Part shown: positions 53,844-63,408 of the stretch, in pieces
Layout of the letters: each line of letters begins with the position of its first letter
Position numbering within the stretch: position 1 is the stretch's first letter
Origin: Sphingomonas sp. J315
Lineage (GTDB): Bacteria > Pseudomonadota > Alphaproteobacteria > Sphingomonadales > Sphingomonadaceae
Assembly (NCBI RefSeq): GCF_024666595.1
Contig: NZ_CP088296.1
Coordinates: 3,586,501-3,650,500, forward strand
Reading direction: 5' to 3'
Length of the DNA stretch: 64,000 bases
Translations under genes and position numbers: made by a program
The notes under the pieces: generated by a model
The model's database searches: none
Told to the model about the DNA's origin: nothing
What the model saw: only the letters and a program-made list of their open reading frames with translations

Positions 53844-56138
53844 TCAGCCGATTTCGGCGCGCAGCTGGGCGAACAGGCCGGGCACGGCCTTGAGCCGCGG
53901 CTCCTCCTCGTCGAGGATCGCGTGGAACAGTTCGCGCTTGATCGTGGTCACGCGGCCGGGTGCGAGGCGCGCACCGGGGGACAGGGTGGAGAGGATAATA
54001 TCCACCAACCGGTCGGCTCCGTGGAGGCGGCCCCAGAGATAGTCATTCTCACGATAGGCCCGGCTGAAAAAGGCACCGAAATTGTTGAACTGGATGCCCT
54101 TGAGCGTCGCTTGCGCGCCGCCGCTGCGGATCGCTGTGGCGTCGTCGGGCGAGATGCGGTCGACGCGGACCGGGTCGAATTCGTTAAGTCCCTCGCCGCG
54201 CAGCAGCGGGAGAGTGGCGATGTCGAAGAAGGGGAAGCCAAGATAGGCGAGCAGCATCGGGCGGCGCAGGTCACGCGGTAATTGGCTGAGTCCTTCGGAC
54301 AACCGCGCATCGGTATCGTCGTCGAGCGTGCGCAGGTCCATTCGTGCGGCGAGTTCGTCCATCAGCGCGCCAGCGTTGCAGTCGGTCGCGCGGATCGATC
54401 CGCGCATACCGAGGAACGGGTCGGCGCGCTGACATTCGAGATAGCCGGCCAGCGATTCGTAGATCGCGGTGCGGATCGGCATCAGTTCGGCGCGGCTGTT
54501 GTCCTGGTCCAGCTCAGTGGCGCGACGGGCCAGCAGGCGCAGGCGACGGATGCGAAAGCCGAGATCGTGGGCGCGGAGCAGGTCGAGCGTCGCAGGGCTG
54601 GCGGAGGCGGGATACTCGACCCCGAAATCGTCCGCGCCGCGCCGGTCGATTTCCGCGCCGATCGCGGTCCGCATTCGGTGCCAGCGATCCGAACCGTGCA
54701 GGTCGGCGATCTGGTTGAGATGCGTGGCGATCCGGTCTGCGACACCCTCGACCTTGAGCAACCCGTAGGCGGCGTGCCCGTAACCGGCACGCGATGCCGC
54801 CGCCTGTTGTGCGCGCTTGCGCCAGCCGGCGAGGCGCTTGGGCGTCGGATAGTCGAGAAACAAGGTGTAGCCGAACAGCGATCCGACCTGAGCCTCGACC
54901 TCCGCGCGGATGCGTTCGATGATGGTCAGCATCCGCTCGATCTGTGCCGAGCGCTGGCTGAGCGATTCGAGATTGTCGCGGATCGGCTGCTGGCGCGGCA
55001 ATTCGGACAACGCCCCGATGATCGTTCGGAAAAAGCCGGGGCTTTCCTGCGTCGTCTCTCGCGACATACCGATGCTGAGCCCGGGCGTCGGGTCGATGAA
55101 CACGAAGCGCCGGTCGATCTGGCGGCGGGCGGGCCGTTCGCGCAGTGCGTCTATTGCGGGGCGGAACGGGGCGTTGGCGAGCACCGACCCGTCGATCAGT
55201 GGGGCGGTATCCGCCACACCCGCGGCGAACTGGCGGGGCAGAGCGTGTTCGAGAAAGGAACTGCGTCCCGGCCATTGGGTGCCGCGTTCCGCGAGCACGG
55301 CATCGACCTCTGCGACTGTCGCGGGCGGAAATGCACCGGGAAAGCTGGACGTGGCGCGCGCCGCAAAGGCCAGTTCCGCATGGTGCCCCAACGTACCGCC
55401 GTCATGGCCATGGTCGCTGAACGAGAAGACTAGGCGGTGCTCGGTTTCGACCACTTCGGGCGGGGAATTGAGGCGAAGCCGCTCGGGATGGCCGCGAAAA
55501 TCGGTAACGGTGACGAACAGGTCTAGGGGCTGTCCCTCTGGCAGAAGGCGTTGACCGGCCGGCGAGTCGCGCATGGTCTCCAGCGCGTCGAGCAGCATGT
55601 TCATCAACTGCTTGCCCCCGAAGGGCGGCTCAAACCAGCGCGAGCGCACGAAACGCTCAAGCTTGCTGCGCACCTCTGCCCGCGCGGCTGGCTCCACCGT
55701 GCTGTCGACCGCCGAATCGCGCCCGGCGAGCATCCAGGCGATCGGCATCGCCCAGATTTTTGCAAAACGGTGCGACGGGCCGTGGTCGGGATTGAGCAGT
55801 GCCTCAACATCCGCGATTTCGAGCCACAGGTCGGTCAGCGGGTCGAGCGATTGGCCGCTGGTCACCGCCTGCGCCAGGAACACGCCGTTAATCCCCCCTG
55901 CGCTGGCCCCGGCCACGATATCGACCATCACCCGCAAATTGGTCGCGGTGTCGTCGGCTATCGATTCAAGTAGCGCATGATAGACCTTTTCGCTGGCCCC
56001 GCTTGCGGGTTCAAAATCGCGATGCGCGCGGCTGGCGCGGGCAAGGTGCCAGATTTCCTTGGTGATGCCGTGCATGTAGATGGCAAGGCTGATCCCGCCG
56101 TAGCAGACCAGCGCGAGGCGGAGTTCCTTGTCCTGCAC
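53844..56138 (-). CDS. Patatin-like phospholipase-family protein (large, DUF3376-like)
   Basis: A 764-residue protein. The N-terminal patatin domain has the oxyanion loop CYGGISLAIYMHG (12-24), the nucleophile Ser79 in VAGASAGGINGVFLAQ (G-x-S-x-G), and the catalytic Asp in PLIDGSVLANAPF. The DG[G/A] variant here reads DGS. A second helical half (from about residue 330) is typical of the long bacterial patatin-like proteins with DUF3376. No signal peptide. Probable acyl hydrolase of membrane lipids; substrate unknown. GTG start overlaps the upstream stop codon (TAGTG). Confidence 0.87.
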   Translation of the reverse strand: MQDKELRLALVCYGGISLAIYMHGITKEIWHLARASRAHRDFEPASGASEKVYHALLESIADDTATNLRVMVDIVAGASAGGINGVFLAQAVTSGQSLDPLTDLWLEIADVEALLNPDHGPSHRFAKIWAMPIAWMLAGRDSAVDSTVEPAARAEVRSKLERFVRSRWFEPPFGGKQLMNMLLDALETMRDSPAGQRLLPEGQPLDLFVTVTDFRGHPERLRLNSPPEVVETEHRLVFSFSDHGHDGGTLGHHAELAFAARATSSFPGAFPPATVAEVDAVLAERGTQWPGRSSFLEHALPRQFAAGVADTAPLIDGSVLANAPFRPAIDALRERPARRQIDRRFVFIDPTPGLSIGMSRETTQESPGFFRTIIGALSELPRQQPIRDNLESLSQRSAQIERMLTIIERIRAEVEAQVGSLFGYTLFLDYPTPKRLAGWRKRAQQAAASRAGYGHAAYGLLKVEGVADRIATHLNQIADLHGSDRWHRMRTAIGAEIDRRGADDFGVEYPASASPATLDLLRAHDLGFRIRRLRLLARRATELDQDNSRAELMPIRTAIYESLAGYLECQRADPFLGMRGSIRATDCNAGALMDELAARMDLRTLDDDTDARLSEGLSQLPRDLRRPMLLAYLGFPFFDIATLPLLRGEGLNEFDPVRVDRISPDDATAIRSGGAQATLKGIQFNNFGAFFSRAYRENDYLWGRLHGADRLVDIILSTLSPGARLAPGRVTTIKRELFHAILDEEEPRLKAVPGLFAQLRAEIG

Positions 56139-56839
56139 TAGACCCTACCGCTCCGCACTTCGGCCCATACGGGCAGGTGATCCGATGCGGTGCGCGCGGC
56201 GGCGCTGTCGTTGACGCCACAATCGGCGATGCGGAGGTCGCGCGACACCATGATCCGGTCGAGCCGGGCGATCGGCCGGCGCGCGTGGAAGGACCGGCCG
56301 GTTGGCGCGAAAGCGAAATCCTTACCGAAATCGCGCAGGCAGCCGGATTGCGCGCTCCAGTCATTGAGGTCGCCCATCATCACCGTCGGCATCGCCCGTT
56401 CGCTCGACGAGAGATGGGTGAGGATTGCGTGCGCCTGCCGCCGCCGCCACAGTCCCGACAGGTCGAGGTGCATTCCGACGATTCGCAGCACTTCGCCCCG
56501 GATCCGCAAGTCCGCCATCACTGCGCCGCGCGGCTCCAGTGCGGGCAGGTGAATGATCTCACAATCGAGGATCTGCGCGTCCTTGCGCACCAGGATCGCA
56601 TTGCCGTGCCAGCCCATTGATCCCGAGCGGACCCCGAACGATACCGCCTTCCAGGGGCTGTGCTCATCGAGCATGTGGGGGGTGATGACCCCCTGCCGCT
56701 GGCCAAATCGACGATCGCATTCCTGCAGCGCGACGACGTCGGCATCGATCTCGCGCAGCACTTCAAGCGTGCGCTCGGGCCGGCGGCGACGATCGGTGCC
56801 GATCGCCTTGCGCATATTGTAGCTGGCAACCTTCAGCAT
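56138..56839 (-). CDS. Endonuclease/exonuclease/phosphatase family protein
   Basis: About 233 residues from ATG 56839. The metal-dependent EEP fold: LKVASYNMRKAIGTDR at the N-terminus (Asn), VVALQECDRRFGQ (Glu), VGMHLDLSGL (His), VMMGDLNDWSAQ (G-D-x-N) and TASDHLPVWAEV (S-D-H). All catalytic positions are present. Substrate unknown: DNA, RNA, phosphoester or phospholipid. It shares one base with the patatin gene, and a combined phospholipid-handling role is possible. Confidence 0.87.
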   Translation of the reverse strand: MLKVASYNMRKAIGTDRRRRPERTLEVLREIDADVVALQECDRRFGQRQGVITPHMLDEHSPWKAVSFGVRSGSMGWHGNAILVRKDAQILDCEIIHLPALEPRGAVMADLRIRGEVLRIVGMHLDLSGLWRRRQAHAILTHLSSSERAMPTVMMGDLNDWSAQSGCLRDFGKDFAFAPTGRSFHARRPIARLDRIMVSRDLRIADCGVNDSAAARTASDHLPVWAEVRSGRV

Positions 56840-56882
56840 CGGTCCTGTTTGGGACGCGTAACGATCAGAGGCAAGCGCGCGA

Positions 56883-57083
56883 TCAGCGGGTGAGCGGCGG
56901 CATCGCCATTGGCGGCTGGGTGCGTGCCTCGGCGGCGGCTTCCTGAAGGCTGCGCGCGGTGGCCTCTGCCGCATCCGGAGTCATCGCAATGGCGACTCCG
57001 TCCGGGCCGTCGAGGAGGACGAGGCCCGCTTCGGCGCTGGCAACGCCCGATTTTCGATGTGGTTCGCGTCCATGCCCGTGCAT
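56883..57083 (-). CDS. Small protein of unknown function
   Basis: 66 residues starting at ATG 57083. A Met-His-Gly-His N-terminus is followed by ASAEAGLVLLDGPDGVAIAM and TPDAAEATARSLQEAAAEA, one short beta pair and one amphipathic helix. It resembles small conserved proteins of sphingomonads, but I cannot name it. A GGGG ribosome-like site lies near the start. Without it the gap from 56840 to 57179 would be empty. Confidence 0.6.
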   Translation of the reverse strand: MHGHGREPHRKSGVASAEAGLVLLDGPDGVAIAMTPDAAEATARSLQEAAAEARTQPPMAMPPLTR

Positions 57084-57179
57084 CGCCCCGACTTTCCCAA
57101 TTATTCGCGCTAATCGCGCAGAACGCGTGGTTTCCGCAAAATATCCCGGAATTTTCAGGGGTTTTTGTAGCGTTTCGGG

Positions 57180-57569
57180 TCACCGCCCGCCTGCTTCGAG
57201 CAGGCGGCGCGGGGCGATCAATTCCCAGCTGATCGCGACCCGGTCGCCGACGCGGTCCCAGTCGGTGTCCGGACGGTCGAGATGGATGCCGATCCAGCCC
57301 GATGGGCCGAAATAGGGCGGGCGGTAATAGAGGCCCGGCTCCATCTCGATCAGCATCGCCTGTTCCTCGGTCCCGCTGGTCTTGACGATCGCCGCGGTGA
57401 CATTGTCGCCATGATGGGCGTGCCAGAAATAGGCGAACATCTTGCCTTTGGTGATGAAAAACGCTGGCATGCCGTGGGACAGCTTCTCATCGGCTTCGGG
57501 AAGGGCGAGCGCGATGGCGCGAAGCTTATCCAGCGCGGCGCTCGCCTGAGGGGTCATCTGCTGAGCCAT
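57180..57569 (-). CDS. MmcQ/YjbR family DNA-binding protein
   Basis: 129 residues, typical of the YjbR fold: ALALPEADEKLSHGMPAFFI, KGKMFAYFWHAHHGDNVTA, EMEPGLYYRPPYFGPSGWIG and WDRVGDRVAISWELIAPRR. The family has a CyaY-like fold and was named for DNA binding; cellular role unknown. Start ATG 57569 overlaps the purN end. Confidence 0.88.
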   Translation of the reverse strand: MAQQMTPQASAALDKLRAIALALPEADEKLSHGMPAFFITKGKMFAYFWHAHHGDNVTAAIVKTSGTEEQAMLIEMEPGLYYRPPYFGPSGWIGIHLDRPDTDWDRVGDRVAISWELIAPRRLLEAGGR

Positions 57570-58120
57570 TCCGCGACAATGCGGGGATAGAGCTTGTGTT
57601 CCTCCGCCAATACCCGTTCGGCGAGTGTTTCGGCGGTGTCACCGGGGCGGATCGGGACTTTGGACTGGCCTAGCACCTCGCCGCCGTCGAGTTCCTCCGT
57701 GACGAGGTGGACCGAGCAACCGCCATGGCTGTCGCCCGCGTCGACGGCGCGCTGATGGGTGTCGAGGCCCTTGTAGAGGGGGAGCAAGGAAGGGTGGATG
57801 TTGACGATCCGCCCGCGCCAGCGCGCGACGAAATCGTCGGAGAGGAGGCGCATGTATCCGGCAAGGGCGATGGCTTCGACGCCAGCGCTGCGCAGCGCGG
57901 AGTCGATCGCGCTCTCATAGTCCGCCTTGGCAATGCCCTTGGGGGATTGGGCGAAGGTCGCGATGCCCTGTTCGGCTGCCCATGCCAGACCGGCGGCGTC
58001 GGGCTTGTCGGACGCGACCAGTGCGACGATGTAGGGCGCGTCGGGCAGTCGGGCGGCTTCGGCCAGCGCCTGCATGTTCGATCCGCGACCAGAGATCAGG
58101 ATGCCGAGCTTGCGTTTCAC
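57554..58120 (-). CDS. purN: Phosphoribosylglycinamide formyltransferase PurN
   Basis: Third step of de novo purine synthesis using 10-formyltetrahydrofolate. 188 residues, family length. GAR site LGILISGRGSNMQALAEA; the folate-site triad is visible in GYMRLLSDDFVARWRGRIVN, IHPSLLPLYKGLDTHQRAVD with Asn/His, and the catalytic Asp in ELDGGEVLGQ. Precedes purM on the same strand in the usual purM-purN arrangement (purM upstream). Confidence 0.96.
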   Translation of the reverse strand: MKRKLGILISGRGSNMQALAEAARLPDAPYIVALVASDKPDAAGLAWAAEQGIATFAQSPKGIAKADYESAIDSALRSAGVEAIALAGYMRLLSDDFVARWRGRIVNIHPSLLPLYKGLDTHQRAVDAGDSHGGCSVHLVTEELDGGEVLGQSKVPIRPGDTAETLAERVLAEEHKLYPRIVAEWLSR

Positions 58121-58125
58121 CCATG

Positions 58126-58147
58126 CCTCTCCCGCTTGCGGGAGGGG
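58126..58147. repeat. Hairpin between purM and purN
   Basis: CCTCTCCCGC and GCGGGAGGGG form a 10-bp stem (one G-T wobble) around a TT loop. It lies in the 30-base gap between two genes of the same operon, so it may trim or stabilise the mRNA rather than end it. Confidence 0.6.
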
Positions 58148-58150
58148 AGA

Positions 58151-59245
58151 TCATGCATTGTGCGTCGCTTCCCAGTCCGCACGGGCGCTCCAGGTTTCGG
58201 CGCTGCCCGAAACGGTGCAGCCGCGCTGGCCTTCGACGATGGTGCCGATGCGGTGGACGGTCTCGCCCGCCGCTTCGAGTTCCGCCGCGACGGCGTCGGC
58301 CTGATCCGCTGCGACCACCGCGATCATGCCGATGCCGCAGTTGAAGGTGCGCGCCATTTCCTGTGGCTCGATATTCCCCTGCGCTTGCAGGAACGCCATC
58401 AGGCGCGGTTGGGCCCAGCTATCGGCATCGACCCGGGCGTGGCAGCCCTCGGGCAGGACGCGCGGGATATTCTCGAGCAAGCCGCCGCCGGTGATGTGCG
58501 CGAGGCCGTGGATCGTGCCCTTGCGAAGTTGCGGAAGCAGACTCCGCACATAGATGCGGGTCGGGGCCATCAGCGCGTCGAGCAGGATCACCTCCTGATC
58601 GAACAGTGCGGGGCGGTCGAGCTTCCAGCCCTTGTCCGCAGCGAGGCGGCGGACGAGCGAATAGCCGTTGGAGTGCACGCCGTTGGAGGCAAGGCCGAGG
58701 ATCACGTTGCCCGGTGCGATCTTCTTGCCGTCGAGCAGCTGGTCGCGCTCGACCGCGCCGACGCAGAAGCCGGCAAGGTCATAGTCGCCATCGGCGTACA
58801 TGCCCGGCATTTCGGCGGTCTCGCCGCCGATCAGCGCGCAGCCGGCCTGTTTGCACCCCTCGGCGATCCCCGCGATGACGCGCTCGGCGACGCCGTTGAC
58901 CAGCTTTCCCGTCGCGAAATAGTCGAGGAAGAAGAGCGGTTCGGCGCCCTGCACTACAAGGTCGTTGGCGCACATCGCGACGAGGTCGATGCCGACGCCA
59001 TCGTGCGAGTCGTGGTCGATCGCGAGCTTGAGCTTGGTGCCGACCCCGTCATTCGCCGCGACCAGCAGCGGATCGGTAAAGCCGGCCGCCTTGAGGTCGA
59101 ACAGGCCGCCGAACCCGCCGAGATCGGCGTCGGCACCTGGGCGACGGGTGGAACGGGCGAGCGGGGCGATGGCACGGACCAGCGCATTGCCGGCGTCGAT
59201 CGAGACGCCCGCCTGGGCGTAGGTATAGGACTCGGGGTCGGTCAT
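58151..59245 (-). CDS. purM: Phosphoribosylformylglycinamidine cyclo-ligase PurM (AIR synthase)
   Basis: Fifth step of purine synthesis, ATP-dependent. 364 residues from ATG 59245. Features: [20 protein letters not shown], the ATP/metal region [12 protein letters not shown] and [20 protein letters not shown] near 90-110, [20 protein letters not shown], and the C-terminal [20 protein letters not shown]. Upstream of purN by about 30 bases, on the same strand, so one transcript. Confidence 0.96.
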   Translation of the reverse strand: MTDPESYTYAQAGVSIDAGNALVRAIAPLARSTRRPGADADLGGFGGLFDLKAAGFTDPLLVAANDGVGTKLKLAIDHDSHDGVGIDLVAMCANDLVVQGAEPLFFLDYFATGKLVNGVAERVIAGIAEGCKQAGCALIGGETAEMPGMYADGDYDLAGFCVGAVERDQLLDGKKIAPGNVILGLASNGVHSNGYSLVRRLAADKGWKLDRPALFDQEVILLDALMAPTRIYVRSLLPQLRKGTIHGLAHITGGGLLENIPRVLPEGCHARVDADSWAQPRLMAFLQAQGNIEPQEMARTFNCGIGMIAVVAADQADAVAAELEAAGETVHRIGTIVEGQRGCTVSGSAETWSARADWEATHNA

Positions 59246-59306
59246 GGGAGGCGCGTAGCCACATCGCGCTTGGATTTCCACGTCCTCTTCGCCAAAAGGG
59301 CGCGGA

Positions 59307-60584
59307 ATGTCACTTCGTCCTTCCCCCGCCATCGCCGCGATCGGCATCGCAGCCCTGCTCGCATCGGCCGGATTCGCCGTGGCACAGTCCGGAAAGGGAG
59401 CGGCCAAGGCCGATGCGGGGCAGGAGGCTGGTAGCAGTTCGGGCAGTTTCGAGGTCAGCGGCGTCGACGTCGATGTGCGGGGCAAGAGCGCGGAGGCGGC
59501 GCGGCTCGGCGGGTGGCGACTGGCACAGCGGCGCGGCTGGTCGATGCTGGCGAAGCAACTGACTGGTTCGCCTTCGACCCTGTCCGATTCGGCGCTCGAC
59601 GGACTGGTGACGGGTATCGTCGTCGAAAATGAGCAGATCGGTCCGAACCGCTATGTCGCGCGGTTGGGCGTGCTGTTCGACCGCAATCGCGCCGCGTCGA
59701 TCCTGGGCGTCGGCGGCACGTTGATGCGCTCGCCCCCGATGCTGCTGGTGCCAGTGCAGGTGTCGGGCGGCGCGCATCGCGTGTTCGAGGGGACCAGCGC
59801 CTTTGCCGAGGGCTGGGCGCGGTTTCGCACGGGGAACAGCTCGATCGACTATGTTCGTCCCAATGGGACCGGCCCCGACCGGCTGCTGATGAATGCGGGA
59901 CAGGTGGCGCGGCGAGGGCGTGGCTGGTGGCGCGCGATCCTGGACCAATATGGCGCGACGGATATCCTTGTACCGACGGTCGAGCTGCGGCGGAGCTATC
60001 CTGGAGGACCGGTCACCGGTATCTTCACCGCCGGGCATGGGCCGGACAATGTCCAGCTGGCGCAATTCGTGCTGCGGGTGAATGACGGCAACGCGATCCC
60101 TGCACTGATCGACGCGGGCATCGCGCGGATCGACAAGGCGTATCAGGACGCGCTGCGCGCCGGGATACTGAAGCCCGATCGACTGCTCGTCACCGAACCG
60201 CCGCGCCCCGAGGTACCGGTCGAGGAGACCGGCGAGGAAGAGCTGATCGACACCGGCGAGAGCCCTGCGGTCGCGACCGGGGCGAGCTTTACCATCCAGT
60301 TCGACACGCCGACGGTCGGCGCGCTGACCGGGGGCGAGGCCGCGTTGCGCGGCGTGCCCGGGGTCAGTTCCGCGATCACCACCAGCACCGCGCTGGGCGG
60401 AGTGTCGCTGATGCGTGTGACCTATGACGGCAGCCAGGCATCGCTGCGCGCGGCGCTGGAGGCGCGCGGGTGGCAGGTTCAGGAGGGGGCAGGGGTGCTG
60501 CGCATCCGTCGCGGCGGCGGATCGCCCACGCCCGCTCAACCTTCGGTGCCGATTGCCGAAGCGGGGAACAGTATCAGCGAATGA
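59307..60584 (+). CDS. Exported DUF2066-like protein with a C-terminal heavy-metal-associated-like fold
   Basis: A 425-residue protein. Signal peptide [19 protein letters not shown], then a DUF2066-type domain ([56 protein letters not shown]). A long middle region ends in an acidic linker ([17 protein letters not shown]). The last ~80 residues follow the ferredoxin-like HMA outline ([40 protein letters not shown]), but the metal-binding C-x-x-C is absent, so metal binding is unlikely. It runs into hdaA by ATGA. Function unknown; divergent from purM. Confidence 0.82.
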   Translation: MSLRPSPAIAAIGIAALLASAGFAVAQSGKGAAKADAGQEAGSSSGSFEVSGVDVDVRGKSAEAARLGGWRLAQRRGWSMLAKQLTGSPSTLSDSALDGLVTGIVVENEQIGPNRYVARLGVLFDRNRAASILGVGGTLMRSPPMLLVPVQVSGGAHRVFEGTSAFAEGWARFRTGNSSIDYVRPNGTGPDRLLMNAGQVARRGRGWWRAILDQYGATDILVPTVELRRSYPGGPVTGIFTAGHGPDNVQLAQFVLRVNDGNAIPALIDAGIARIDKAYQDALRAGILKPDRLLVTEPPRPEVPVEETGEEELIDTGESPAVATGASFTIQFDTPTVGALTGGEAALRGVPGVSSAITTSTALGGVSLMRVTYDGSQASLRAALEARGWQVQEGAGVLRIRRGGGSPTPAQPSVPIAEAGNSISE

Positions 60585-61204
60585 GTCAGCTCTCCCTGCC
60601 GCTCGCCCGGCCGGCCGGCGCACGCGAAGACAGGTTCCTGATCGGCGAATCGAACGCCCGGGCGGTGCAGATGCTGGAGCGCTGGGCAACTTGGCCGGTC
60701 ATGACCGGAATTATCACCGGTCCGCGCAAATCGGGACGCAGCCTGCTGGCGCGCACGATGGTGAAGCGCAGCGGCGGGATGATGATCGACGACGCCGATC
60801 GCGCGGACGAAGTGGCGCTGTTCCATGCCTGGAACACGGCGCAGGCCGAACACAAGCCGCTGTTCCTGGTCGCCGAGCGCGCGCCGCCGGGCTGGACGGT
60901 GCGGCTCCCGGATCTACGGTCGCGATTGGGAGCGAGCGTGATCGCGCAGATCGGCCCGCCCGACGATGCGCTTGGGCATGACCTGTTGGCGCAATTGATC
61001 GACCGTCACGAACTTGTCGCGCCGCCTGATGTAGTGGCGTGGATCCTGCGGCGGATCGAGCGGACGCACCTTGCGATTCTGCGCACCGCCGAAGCGCTGG
61101 AGGAAGATGCGAGTCGCCGCAGCAACCGGCGCTTGTCGATTCCGACGGCGCGCGCCACATTGACCGCGGCGGGGCTGCTTCGCGAGCCTGACGCCCAACC
61201 CTGA
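60581..61204 (+). CDS. hdaA: HdaA, DnaA-like regulator of replication initiation
   Basis: A 207-residue DnaA-AAA+ domain protein. N-terminal QLSLPLARP is the clamp-binding motif that tethers Hda-type proteins to the DNA polymerase beta-clamp (QL[S/D]LPL). Walker A is GPRKSGRSLLA, with Arg in place of the usual Lys as in Hda family members. Walker B is MMIDDADRAD. HdaA in Caulobacter and Sphingomonas stimulates hydrolysis of DnaA-bound ATP to prevent re-initiation. ATG 60581 is inside the stop codon of the upstream gene. Followed by ppk after 11 bases. Confidence 0.92.
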   Translation: MSQLSLPLARPAGAREDRFLIGESNARAVQMLERWATWPVMTGIITGPRKSGRSLLARTMVKRSGGMMIDDADRADEVALFHAWNTAQAEHKPLFLVAERAPPGWTVRLPDLRSRLGASVIAQIGPPDDALGHDLLAQLIDRHELVAPPDVVAWILRRIERTHLAILRTAEALEEDASRRSNRRLSIPTARATLTAAGLLREPDAQP

Positions 61205-61215
61205 AACGAGGCCCG

Positions 61216-63408
61216 ATGACCCGCGCGCATGCCAAAGCCGACTCGACCCGTGCCGAGGGTGGCGAGGTTCCATCTGCGGCGGCATTTGCCGATGCGCGCT
61301 ATTTCAACCGCGAGCTGTCCTGGCTGGCGTTCAACCGCCGGGTGATGGAGGAGGCGCGGAACCCGGCCCATCCGCTGCTCGAACGGCTGCGCTTCCTGTC
61401 GATCTCCGGCTCCAACCTCGACGAGTTTTTCATGGTCCGTGTCGCGGGGCTCAAGGGCCAGCAGATGCAGGAGGTCGAGGCGCATTCCACCGACGGCCTG
61501 ACCCCGGCGCAGCAGCTGGCGGCGATCGTTTCCGATGCGGCGGATCTGGTCGATAGCCAACAGGCGGTGTGGCAGGATATACGTGGCGAACTGGCCGAGC
61601 GCGGGATCGAGGTGCTCGACGGCGAGGGGCTGACCGGCGAGACCGCAGCTTGGCTGGAGGAGCATTTCCGCCTTCAAATCTTCCCGATTCTGACCCCGCA
61701 GGCACTTGATCCCTCTCACCCGTTCCCGTTCATCCCCAACAAGGGGCTGAGCGTGATCTTCGACCTCGTCCGCACCAGCGATGGCGAGGCGGTGCGCGAG
61801 CTGGTGCTGCTGCCCGCCGCGACGCCGCGCTTCGTGCGCGTGCCGGGGGACACGGCGCGCTACATCGCGGTAGAAACGCTGGTGAAGCGGTTCGCGCCGG
61901 TGCTGTTTCCGGGCTTCGAGATTCGCAAATCGGCGACGTTCCGGGTGCTGCGCGACAGCGACATCGAGCTGGAGGAAGAAGCCGAGGATCTGGTCCTCTA
62001 CTTCCGCACCGCGATCAAGCGGCGACGGCGCGGGCGTGTGATCCGGCTCGAGATGGAGGAAGGGATCGATTCTGGTCTCGAGGCGGTGTTGAAGGATGAG
62101 CTGAGCGGCAGCGAGGCGTTGCTGACCGAGACCGGCGGGTTTCTGGGCAATGGCGATTTGGCGCTGATCGTCGAAGAGGATCGCCCCGACCTTAAATTTC
62201 CGCCCTTCGTCGCGCGCTTCCCCGAACGAATCCGCGAGTATGACGGCGATTGCTTCGCGGCGATCCGGGCCAAGGACATCGTGATCCACCACCCCTATGA
62301 ATCGTTCGACGTGGTGCTGGCGTTTCTGCGCCAGGCGGCGAGCGACCCGGATGTGGTGGCGATCAAGCAGACTCTGTACCGCGCGGGCAAGCAATCGGCG
62401 GTGATCCAGGCGCTGATCGCCGCAGCCGAGGCGGGCAAGTCGGTCACCGCAGTAGTCGAGATCAAGGCGCGGTTCGACGAGGAACAGAATCTGCTTTGGG
62501 CGAGCGCACTCGAACGCGCGGGCGTTCAGGTCATCTATGGCTTCACCAACTGGAAGACCCACGCCAAGGTGTCGATGGTGGTGCGGCGCGAGGGCGACGG
62601 TTTCCGCACCTATTGCCATTTCGGGACCGGCAATTACCACCCGATCACCGCGCGCATTTACACCGATTTGAGCTTTTTCACCGCCGATCCCCGGGTCGGG
62701 CGCGATGCGGCGAAGATCTTCAACTACGTCACCGGCTATGTCGAGCCGCAGGGGCTGGAGCTGCTGTCCGTCTCGCCGCGCCATCTGCGCGAAAAGCTGA
62801 TCGAACTGACCGATCGGGAGATTGCCAACGCGCTGGCGGGCAAGCCGGCGGCGATCTGGGCGAAGATGAACAGCCTGGTCGATCCGGTGATGATCGAGAA
62901 ACTGTACGAGGCGAGCAATGCCGGGGTCGAAATCGACCTGGTGATCCGTGGCATCTGCTGCCTTCGCCCCGGCATTGCTGGCATGTCGGAGCATATCCGG
63001 GTCAAGTCGGTGGTCGGGCGCTTCCTGGAGCACAGCCGGATTTGGGCGTTCGGTAATGGCAAGCCGCTGCCCAATGACGGGGCCTTGGTCTATATCTCCT
63101 CGGCCGACTGGATGCCGCGCAACTTCGACCGGCGGGTGGAGTTCATGTTGCCGATCATCAATCCGACGGTGCACGATCAGGTGCTGGACCAGGTAATGGT
63201 GGCGAACCTGATCGACACCGAACAAAGTTGGGAGTTGCAGCCCGATGGCCGCTATGTCCGCGACGATCCCGGCGCCAAGCCGTTCAACCTGCATCGCTAC
63301 TTTATGACGAACCCGTCGCTGTCGGGTCGCGGTGCAGCGCTGGAGGCGAGCGGCGGGGCGGTGCCCAAGCTGTCGCTGCGTCGCTGGCGGGCGGAGCGTG
63401 GCGGGTGA
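61216..63408 (+). CDS. ppk: Polyphosphate kinase Ppk1
   Basis: Membrane-associated enzyme that reversibly makes long-chain polyphosphate from ATP. 730 residues. N-terminal YFNRELSWLAFNRRVMEEA is the family signature. The catalytic histidine region is in TNWKTHAKVSMVVRREG, with HFGTGNYHPITARIYTDLSF nearby, and the C-terminal domain has WMPRNFDRRVEFMLPI. Followed by ppx with a GTGA overlap, the usual ppk-ppx pair, which sets polyphosphate turnover. Confidence 0.97.
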   Translation: MTRAHAKADSTRAEGGEVPSAAAFADARYFNRELSWLAFNRRVMEEARNPAHPLLERLRFLSISGSNLDEFFMVRVAGLKGQQMQEVEAHSTDGLTPAQQLAAIVSDAADLVDSQQAVWQDIRGELAERGIEVLDGEGLTGETAAWLEEHFRLQIFPILTPQALDPSHPFPFIPNKGLSVIFDLVRTSDGEAVRELVLLPAATPRFVRVPGDTARYIAVETLVKRFAPVLFPGFEIRKSATFRVLRDSDIELEEEAEDLVLYFRTAIKRRRRGRVIRLEMEEGIDSGLEAVLKDELSGSEALLTETGGFLGNGDLALIVEEDRPDLKFPPFVARFPERIREYDGDCFAAIRAKDIVIHHPYESFDVVLAFLRQAASDPDVVAIKQTLYRAGKQSAVIQALIAAAEAGKSVTAVVEIKARFDEEQNLLWASALERAGVQVIYGFTNWKTHAKVSMVVRREGDGFRTYCHFGTGNYHPITARIYTDLSFFTADPRVGRDAAKIFNYVTGYVEPQGLELLSVSPRHLREKLIELTDREIANALAGKPAAIWAKMNSLVDPVMIEKLYEASNAGVEIDLVIRGICCLRPGIAGMSEHIRVKSVVGRFLEHSRIWAFGNGKPLPNDGALVYISSADWMPRNFDRRVEFMLPIINPTVHDQVLDQVMVANLIDTEQSWELQPDGRYVRDDPGAKPFNLHRYFMTNPSLSGRGAALEASGGAVPKLSLRRWRAERGG

